Positions 58,099 to 64,000 of a DNA stretch of 64,000 bases are shown here, piece after piece. Position 1 is the stretch's first letter. Every line of letters begins with the position of its first letter. The stretch is from assembly GCA_036268405.1 (NCBI GenBank), contig DATAUF010000002.1, positions 18,199 through 82,198 on the forward strand, written 5' to 3'. Source of the stretch: DASZTV01 sp036268405 (GTDB lineage: Bacteria; Actinomycetota; Actinomycetes; JAFAQI01). The translations under genes and the position numbers were made by a program. The notes beneath the pieces were generated by a model, which was given only the letters and a program-made list of their open reading frames with translations, was not told where the DNA came from and did not search any database.

Positions 58099-60089
58099 GG
58101 GGTGGCTCCGAGCGCGGGCTCGACCCGGAAGATGTGCGCCGGCGTGACATCGGGGTCGAGGATCACGAAGTTGCGCGGCCCGGTCCACCGGTACCGGGCG
58201 CCCGTGAGCAGGTCGTTGACGTCGTACTCGGTGCCGTCGGCCACGCCGAGCGCGGCGAGGTCGAGCTCGATCCAGGTGGACTGGCGAAAGCGGTCGTCGA
58301 GGTTGACGACGACCAGGATGGGCGCGCCCGAGAGCCCTTCCAACGGCTCGGCGCGATCCGGCACCGTCTTGGAGTAGGCCATCACGGCGTCGTTGTCGGC
58401 CTGGTGGAAGCGCAGCGTTCGGTCGTGCTGAAGTGCTCGCTGTTGGTGCCGCAGCTCGTTGAGCGTGGCCAGGAACGGCGCGAGGCTGCCGACGGCGTCC
58501 AGGTCGTGATGGCGGATCTGGTACTTCTCGGCGTCGAGGTACTCCTCGGAGCCCTCGTGGCGGGGGAGGCGCTCGGCGAGCTCGAAGACCGGTCCATAGA
58601 TCCCGTAGTTCGCGGCGAGGGTGCCGGCGAGCACCGCGCGCATCGCGAACGTACGGCGGTCCCCGTGTTGCAGCTGCTCGGTGAGGATGTCCGGGGTGTT
58701 CGGCCAGAAGTTGGGCCGGAAGTAGTCGGCTACCTCGGTCCGGGTGAGCTCGGTGAGGTACTTCTCGATCTCCCACTTCTCGGTGCGCCAGGTGAAGTAG
58801 GTATAGGACTGTGTGAAGCCGAGCTTCGCGAGCCGCTTCATCACCTTCGGCCGCGTGAATGCCTCGGCGAGGAAGATCACCTCGGGGTGCTGCGCGTGCA
58901 CCGTCGTGATCAGCCACTCCCAGAACGGGAAGGCTTTGGTGTGCGGGTTGTCGACGCGGAAGATCGCGACGCCCTGATCGACCCAGAACGCAACGACGTC
59001 GTGAAGCGCCTGCCAGAGCTCCCGCCACTGCGGGGAGTCGAAGTCGAGCGGGTAGATGTCCTCGTACTTCTTCGGCGGGTTCTCGGCGAAGCGGATCGTC
59101 CCGTCAGGACGGTGCTTGAACCACTCCGGGTGCTCGTGCACCCACGGGTGATCGGGCGAGCACTGGAATGCCAGGTCCAGCGCGATCTCGATCCCCGAGT
59201 CGCGGGCGGCACCGAGCAGCTTGGCGAACTCGTCGATGGTGCCGAGCTCCGGGTGCAGCGCGGTGTGACCGCCCTCGGCCGCGCCGATCGCCCAGGGGCT
59301 GCCGACATCGCTCGGCTCCGCGGTGACGGCACCGTTGCTGCCCTTACGGTTGGTCGTCCCGATCGGGTGGATCGGCGGCAGGTAGAGCACGTCGGCTCCG
59401 AGCCGGCGGATGTCGCCCAGCCGGTCGATCACGTCGAGAAAGGTGCCGTGCCGTCCGGGCTGCGCGGCGGCCGACCGCGGAAACAGCTCGTACCAGGTGC
59501 TGAACCGGGCGCGCTCACGGTCGACCCATACGCCGTACGTCGGCGAGGTTGCCGCGCTGCCCGCGGAGTAGCGCGCGACCAACGCGCCCAGCTCCTCGAA
59601 CTCCGGATCGCCGGCGCCGGGCAGATCGCCCGTACGCGCTCGGGCCGCGAGGCCCAGCAGCTGCTTGGAATGGCCCGCGCTTGCCCGGTGAGCGGCAGCT
59701 TCGGCCAGCTGCGCGCCGATCTCCAGCTCACCGGCGATGTCCTGACCGGCCCCGGCCCGGGCGCGCAGGTCGCGCAGCCACGTCGCGAACGCGTCGACCC
59801 TCGCGCGTACCTGAAAGTGGTAGCGGCCGACACGGTCCGGGACGAAAGCGCCGTGCCAGCGGTCGTCGATGAGTGGCGCCATCGTGACCTGCTGCCAGGC
59901 CCGCTCGCCATCAGGGCGGTAGAGCACGTCCACCCGCAGCTGGTCGTGGCCATCGACGAAGGCATCCGCGGTGACCTCGACCGCATCGCCGACGCAGCCC
60001 TTGGCGTCGTAGCGTCCGTCATCGACCCGAGGTCGTACGTCTTCGACGACGGGGCGAGGCGGAGCCAGTTTGGCCGGGATGATCGTCAC
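58095..60089 (-). CDS. glgE: Alpha-1,4-glucan:maltose-1-phosphate maltosyltransferase
   Basis: A 664-residue GH13_3 enzyme that extends alpha-1,4-glucans by maltosyl units from maltose 1-phosphate. The N-terminal domain begins VEDVRPRVDDGRYDAKG. The barrel has LYLPPIHPIGTTNRKGSNG, the nucleophile Asp in AIFRVDNPHTKAFPFWEWL near residue 378 and the acid Glu in FLAEAFTRPKVMKR near 410. GTG at 60089 opens the family N-terminus; upstream open sequence runs into the DUF72 gene. It heads the seven-gene operon. Confidence 0.95.
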
Positions 60090-60123
60090 TGATTGGCGAC
60101 GTACCCACCAGTCGCGCGCTAAG

Positions 60124-60870
60124 TCATGGCGCGGGTATGAACTGTTCGCTGCGTCGGCGACTGTGAAGCAGATCACGAATGCGACTCGCGTCCTGGACTG
60201 CGGCTGCACCCGGGTCGTTGTTGGCGTAGACGTACCCGTCCTCGACCTCGCCCATTCGGTGTGCCCATCGCCGTAGATCGGCGCGGTCGTAGCCCCATCC
60301 GGAACGACCGTGGTGCAGCCGCAGGTACCGCCAGGTGGCGGTCGTCCACAGCGGTCCGACGCTGCGCCCATCGCGGTCTGCCCAAACCAGCGCGGCGTTG
60401 TGGGTGGTCAACACCGACTTGATCTCGTCGTTGAACCACGACATGTCGCGAAGCTCGACGGCGATCGGGACGCGGCGGTCGAATGCGCGAAGTGTCTGAT
60501 CCAGCCGTTCGGCCGCCACCGGAAAGTGCGGAGGCAGCTGGACGAGGACGGGTCCGAGGGCACCGCGTTGGCGTAGCGGTGAGATCCGATCCATCAGCCG
60601 GGCGACCGGCTCATCGGGTTCGACCAGCCGCTTGACGTGGGTGAGGTATCGGCTGGCCTTGACCGCCATGACGAAGCCGTCCGGCAACGTATCGGCCCAC
60701 TTTTGCACCGCGGACTGCGACGGCAACCGGTAGAAGGTCGCGTTGACCTCCACGGTGTCGAAGGTCGTGGCGTAGTGAGTCAGCCAGTTCCGCTGGGCAA
60801 GCTTCGGGGGATAGAACAACCCGCGCCAGTCGGCGTACTGCCACCCGCTCGTGCCGACCCGGATCGTCAC
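60124..60870 (-). CDS. DUF72 family protein
   Basis: A 248-residue TIM-barrel protein of the DUF72/YecE family. IRVGTSGWQYADWRGLFYP begins at residue 3, followed by FDTVEVNATFYRLPS, VMAVKASRYLTHVKRL, GPVLVQLPPHFP and a C-terminal YVYANNDPGAAAVQDA. No biochemical role is established for the family. GTG at 60870 is preceded by GGGAGGG. It ends 34 bases before glgE on the same strand, so it may be the first gene of the alpha-glucan transcript. Confidence 0.9.
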   Translation of the reverse strand: MTIRVGTSGWQYADWRGLFYPPKLAQRNWLTHYATTFDTVEVNATFYRLPSQSAVQKWADTLPDGFVMAVKASRYLTHVKRLVEPDEPVARLMDRISPLRQRGALGPVLVQLPPHFPVAAERLDQTLRAFDRRVPIAVELRDMSWFNDEIKSVLTTHNAALVWADRDGRSVGPLWTTATWRYLRLHHGRSGWGYDRADLRRWAHRMGEVEDGYVYANNDPGAAAVQDASRIRDLLHSRRRSEQFIPAP

Positions 60871-60991
60871 CACTGCCCTCCCGTCGATGTCATCGGCCAC
60901 GTACCCGCCGAGCGGGGAACGACACGCGGGCTTATTCGGTGGGGTGCGGGGAATCGTCGGTGCGCAACGACTCGACGAGAACGGAGTGACG

Positions 60992-61261
60992 ATGGCCAGC
61001 CAGAAGCAGATCTCCGCCGCTCGGCGCAATGTGAAGAAGGCGCAGACCGGCGCGCGGTCGAAGCGTTCGCTCGCGAACCTGCCCAAGGCGACGAAGACTG
61101 CACTTGGCAAGCAAGGGGCGGCTGTCGCGCAGCGCAAGCGGACCGGGGGCAAGACCCCCGCGACCCGCGCGGAGCTCTACGAGCAGGCGAAGAAGCGTGA
61201 TCTCAAGGGCCGGTCGAAGATGGGGCGCGACGAGCTCGCCCACGCGCTCGGCCGAGGCTGA
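60992..61261 (+). CDS. Small basic protein with Rho-N/SAP-like C-terminus
   Basis: An 89-residue, very basic protein. The N-terminal half is Lys/Ala-rich (SAARRNVKKAQTGARSKRS). The C-terminal half, TRAELYEQAKKRDLKGRSKM followed by GRDELAHALGR, matches the helix-extended-loop-helix seen in Rho-N and SAP-type nucleic-acid-binding modules. ATG at 60992 has GGAG seven bases upstream. It is divergent from the DUF72 gene. A DNA- or RNA-binding role is inferred from composition and motif. Confidence 0.75.
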   Translation: MASQKQISAARRNVKKAQTGARSKRSLANLPKATKTALGKQGAAVAQRKRTGGKTPATRAELYEQAKKRDLKGRSKMGRDELAHALGRG

Positions 61262-61304
61262 GCCGGGCGATCCCCCGGCGCCGTCGCGGCACGGCGGGAC
61301 GTCG

Positions 61305-62183
61305 CTAGACCGGGTTGACCCGCAGAGCTCGGACCTCTTGTCGCCGGATCTCGACATTGCCGTCGCGTTCCCGGACCTCGAACGCCGGCTGGGGCCGGGT
61401 TGCCGGGCCGCGCTCGACCTGACCGGTCCGCAGGTCGAACCGGCTGTTGTGCCACGGGCAGACCACGCAACCCGTCTCGTCGCGGGTGCCGTCGCTGAGC
61501 GGAGCGCCTCGGTGCGTGCAACGGTCCGCCAGCGCGACGATCTGACCATCGACGCGGGTCAGCAGCACCGGGAGTCCGTTCACGCGAACCTGGTGCAGGG
61601 CGGCCGTCACGTCGGCGGCCGGGCCGACCACGGTCCAATCTGTCGGGACCGCTTGGAAGGCCGTGGTGTCAACGCCGACGCCTTGCGCGAAGGCGAGGTG
61701 ACCGCCGAGGTAGCCACCGACCGCCATCGTCGCCGCTCCGGTCAGGCCGGCGGCGCGGCCGGACCGGCCACGGCGGCGCTGCCGCCAGGACAAGAGATAG
61801 GCGGCGATGGCCAGTGCGTTGGCGCTGGCATGGACGAGACCGACCCGGCTCTCGGCATCCTCGGTGTCGATCCAGTCCGCCCAGCCGGCGGCAGCGGTCG
61901 GGACAGCCGCGACGAGCCCAAGCGTCAGCAGAGTCCCCGCAGCCTCGCCGTCCTGGTCACCGACCAGGTCGAGCACGGTCGAGCTGGCGAGCAGGCCGGC
62001 AGCCACCTGGACCGCTATCGGATGCAGCGGATGGCCGATCGACCTTCCGCTGAGCAGATCGCGGACCTTCGGCGCCTTCAAAACCGTGCTCCACGCGGAC
62101 CGCACCAGTCCGACCGCACCGTCGAGCTGGTGGGCGTGCTCGACTCGGTCGACCATCCGCTCGGCGATCGACCCAGCCATCAC
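61305..62183 (-). CDS. DUF2231 membrane domain fused to a Rieske [2Fe-2S] domain
   Basis: A 292-residue protein. Residues about 40-165 are a DUF2231-type membrane domain (GHPLHPIAVQVAAGLLASST, with hydrophobic helices). Residues about 190-285 are a Rieske ferredoxin-like domain with CTHRGAP and CPWHNSRFDL as cluster ligands. It could be a membrane-tethered electron carrier. GTG at 62183 overlaps the glycosyltransferase stop; ATG at 62180 is an equally good start. It is the last gene of the overlapping set that enters from the window end. Confidence 0.87.
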   Translation of the reverse strand: MMAGSIAERMVDRVEHAHQLDGAVGLVRSAWSTVLKAPKVRDLLSGRSIGHPLHPIAVQVAAGLLASSTVLDLVGDQDGEAAGTLLTLGLVAAVPTAAAGWADWIDTEDAESRVGLVHASANALAIAAYLLSWRQRRRGRSGRAAGLTGAATMAVGGYLGGHLAFAQGVGVDTTAFQAVPTDWTVVGPAADVTAALHQVRVNGLPVLLTRVDGQIVALADRCTHRGAPLSDGTRDETGCVVCPWHNSRFDLRTGQVERGPATRPQPAFEVRERDGNVEIRRQEVRALRVNPV

Positions 62184-62869
62184 GCCACCCCCTCGGCGCC
62201 CGCGAGCTCCAACAAGGCGTCACCGAAGCCGCCGCGCGCGCGAGGGTTTCGCCGGGCGCTCGTCAGAACCGGGATCGTCGCCGTGCGCAGGACACGGCGA
62301 CCGCGAAGCGCGGCCACAAGTGCGACGTCCTCATCGCTCGCCACCGGCATCCAGCCGCCGGCGTGCAGGTAGGCCGCGGCGGTGCAACCGAAGTTGGCTC
62401 CGTGAACATGAGGATGATGTTCGATCGCACGGTAGGAAGCCAGCCATGCCGGCTTGACATGGGCCGGGTGCTCGGACCAGTCCTCGACGCGGATCGTTCC
62501 CACCACGGCCTCCCATCCGGTCGAAGCGAGCTCGATCTGACGCCGCAGCCAGTCCCGCGGCACGACCGAGTCGGCATCGGTGGTTGCGAGCCATACCCGG
62601 TCCGGGCGCAGTCCGGCGGCCCAGCGCAGCACCGTGTTGCTTCCCGCGGCGCGCGCCAGCCCGACGTTTCTGGCTTTGATCTCCACCGGTTCGAAGCCGG
62701 CGTGCTCCGCGGTCACTCGCGCAGACCCATCAGTGCAGCCGTCGAGGACCACGACGACCTTCGTCGGCAGGTCGACGGCGGACACGGCAATCCGCACCGC
62801 ATCGAGGCAGGCCGGCAGCAGCGCCTCCTCGTTGTGAACCGGGACCACGACTCCGATGCGCTCGATCAT
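62180..62869 (-). CDS. Glycosyltransferase family 2
   Basis: A 229-residue GT-A fold enzyme. IGVVVPVHNEEALLPACLDA starts the nucleotide-sugar site, VVVLDGCTDGSA follows, and the DXD-type motif is in ATTDADSVVP. A HGANFGCTAAAYLHAGGW acceptor region and GGWMPVASDEDVAL follow. It transfers a sugar from an NDP donor to an unknown acceptor. No membrane segment is present. ATG at 62869 overlaps the methyltransferase stop by 4 bp. Confidence 0.9.
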   Translation of the reverse strand: MIERIGVVVPVHNEEALLPACLDAVRIAVSAVDLPTKVVVVLDGCTDGSARVTAEHAGFEPVEIKARNVGLARAAGSNTVLRWAAGLRPDRVWLATTDADSVVPRDWLRRQIELASTGWEAVVGTIRVEDWSEHPAHVKPAWLASYRAIEHHPHVHGANFGCTAAAYLHAGGWMPVASDEDVALVAALRGRRVLRTATIPVLTSARRNPRARGGFGDALLELAGAEGVA

Positions 62870-63474
62870 TTGGCCACGAGCCCTTCCGCGGCAGCGACCG
62901 AGACCACCGGTTCGCGGACCAGGACATCAAGGCGGAAGTCGCGCTCCTCGTGGTGCGCCAGCACGCCCAGTCCCGGCGCGTGACAAAGCACCCGATTGAC
63001 CTCGTCGCCGCGCAGCGGATAGTCCTCGACGCGGTGCCGCCAGTGCACAACCACGAGAGCGCCGTCGTCGGTGAGGGAGTCGGCTGCGCGCCCGGCCAGC
63101 GCAACAAGATCGCGTGGCTCGAGGTAGTAGGCGATCTCACTGAGGACAATGAGATCGAAAGCGCCGCCGGGCCATTCGTGCGGGATCTGGAGTCGGTAGA
63201 CAGTGACATGCGGCTCGGCGGCGACGCGGCGACGGGTGGCGGTGATCGCCGCATCGGCGACATCAGAGGCCAGGAGCTCGTCACATCGCCCGGCCAGCAT
63301 CGCCGTCAGGACGCCGACTGAACAGCCGGGTTCGAAAGCCCGTCGGTAGCGCGCCCTCGGAAGGCTCGCCATCGTGAGCGCGTACTTCCGCTCCTCGTAC
63401 CACCGGTGCTCGAGCGACCAGGGGTCAGCGGACTCGGCGTAGAGCTCCTCGAAGTAGCCGGCGGAGAGGCTCAC
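62866..63474 (-). CDS. SAM-dependent methyltransferase, NodS-like
   Basis: A 202-residue class I methyltransferase. YFEELYAESADPWSLEHRWY at the N-terminus and ALTMASLPRARYRRAFEPGC SVG (broken here) form the NodS-type motif I region; DLIVLSEIAYYLEP follows. In rhizobia NodS methylates a deacetylated amino sugar, and the PIG-L deacetylase encoded just upstream fits that chemistry. GTG at 63474 overlaps the PIG-L stop by 4 bp. Substrate inferred only by context. Confidence 0.87.
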   Translation of the reverse strand: MSLSAGYFEELYAESADPWSLEHRWYEERKYALTMASLPRARYRRAFEPGCSVGVLTAMLAGRCDELLASDVADAAITATRRRVAAEPHVTVYRLQIPHEWPGGAFDLIVLSEIAYYLEPRDLVALAGRAADSLTDDGALVVVHWRHRVEDYPLRGDEVNRVLCHAPGLGVLAHHEERDFRLDVLVREPVVSVAAAEGLVAK

Positions 63475-64000
63475 GAGAAGATCCACTCGGTCGGTCGCAC
63501 GAACCGGGCCAACACCTGCGGCGGCAGTACGGCGGCATCCTCGGCGTGCGGTCCGATGGGATGGATCTGGGTGACGAACTCGGCGATTGCGGCCAGCTTC
63601 GCGCCGCGATCCGGAACCTCGTGCGTGCGGATGCGGTCCCATGGCACTCGCAGGTCGGTAGGACTTGCCCAGTGCCACATCCAGACTGGGTACTGCCAGC
63701 ATTCGCAGCCGCTGTCGCGGGACACAAGTCCGGCGATCTCATGGTCGGGATGTCCGTCGGCTACCCACGGCGCGATGACGAGATCATCCGTCCGAAGGAT
63801 GCCTTCCAGCGCACCGCGGAGCTCCTCGACATGGTCCGAGAGCCCGCTGTCCGGAAGGCCGAGGTGGTGAGTTGCGCTCGGCGTGACGCCAAGCGCCTCG
63901 AGGGCGCGCTCGGACTCGGCGCGGCGCAGGGCGGCGAGCTCAAGTCGGGTCAGCGCGGTGGTTGCGGGATGTGATGCCTCGCCATCGGTCGCCCACACGA
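63471..64000 (-). CDS. PIG-L/LmbE family deacetylase, 5' end outside the window
   Basis: The frame runs off the window end, so the N-terminus is missing. The visible part has ATDGEASHP, the segment after the first metal-binding motif, then LGLPDSGLSDHVEELRGAL and the zinc-binding motif VADGHPDHEIAG. The C-terminal part has FVTQIHPIGPHAEDAAVLPP. Members are zinc-dependent N-deacetylases of GlcNAc conjugates. It precedes the NodS-like methyltransferase by a 4-bp overlap. Confidence 0.88.
   Translation of the reverse strand, partial: VWATDGEASHPATTALTRLELAALRRAESERALEALGVTPSATHHLGLPDSGLSDHVEELRGALEGILRTDDLVIAPWVADGHPDHEIAGLVSRDSGCECWQYPVWMWHWASPTDLRVPWDRIRTHEVPDRGAKLAAIAEFVTQIHPIGPHAEDAAVLPPQVLARFVRPTEWIFS

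Overview
The window is a GC-rich, gene-dense stretch with many GTG starts, 4-bp start/stop overlaps and TetR regulators. It also carries an F420-type luciferase-like oxidoreductase and a GlgE alpha-glucan operon. Together these point to an actinobacterium, probably a soil or environmental relative of the Mycobacteriales/Frankiales; that placement is inference. I see no rRNA, tRNA, insertion sequence, phage gene or CRISPR array. No gap between genes exceeds 300 bases; the largest, 35952-36188, is featureless.

Bases 1-17490 form a catabolic island for an aromatic, steroid-like or terpenoid carboxylic acid whose identity cannot be read from the sequence. It encodes a two-subunit ring-hydroxylating dioxygenase, two thiolases (one cut by the window edge), three crotonase-family proteins, two acyl-CoA ligases, two acyl-CoA dehydrogenases, two SDRs, an aldehyde dehydrogenase, a cytochrome P450, an SCP2-like protein and two closely related TetR regulators. 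Five of its promoters carry a related AT-rich motif that lies on the -10 region.

Bases 17498-24869 encode a branched-chain-amino-acid-type (Liv) ABC transporter. The two ATPases are divergent from a secreted protein, two small membrane proteins, a fused LivH-LivM permease and a lipoprotein binding protein. Bases 24888-35951 hold AttH/CrtC-like proteins, aminoglycoside-phosphotransferase (APH)-fold kinases, a phytoene-desaturase-like flavoprotein, membrane proteins, an LLM oxidoreductase, an SDR and two TetRs. Four promoters in 19-33 kb share a second operator, TATTGAA-N6-TTCAA, which overlaps the -35 box. This links the transporter to the kinase and flavoprotein genes as one probable regulon.

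Bases 36189-42378 hold a DUF1203 protein, a secreted GH3 glycosidase, a TetR/membrane-desaturase pair with a perfect inverted-repeat operator, and a MEDS-STAS / MEDS-kinase partner-switching pair. Bases 42433-44415 encode a fusion of the APH-type kinase and AttH/CrtC-like domains found as separate neighbours at 27.5-29.6 kb.

Bases 44427-60089 (minus strand) are a tightly packed operon, glgE - treS/mak - malQ - glgB - treZ - glgX - treY, covering both the GlgE route of alpha-glucan synthesis and the TreYZ route of trehalose release. A DUF72 gene lies just upstream. The last 3 kb hold a small basic protein and an overlapping set: PIG-L deacetylase (cut by the window end), NodS-like methyltransferase, family 2 glycosyltransferase and a DUF2231-Rieske membrane protein.
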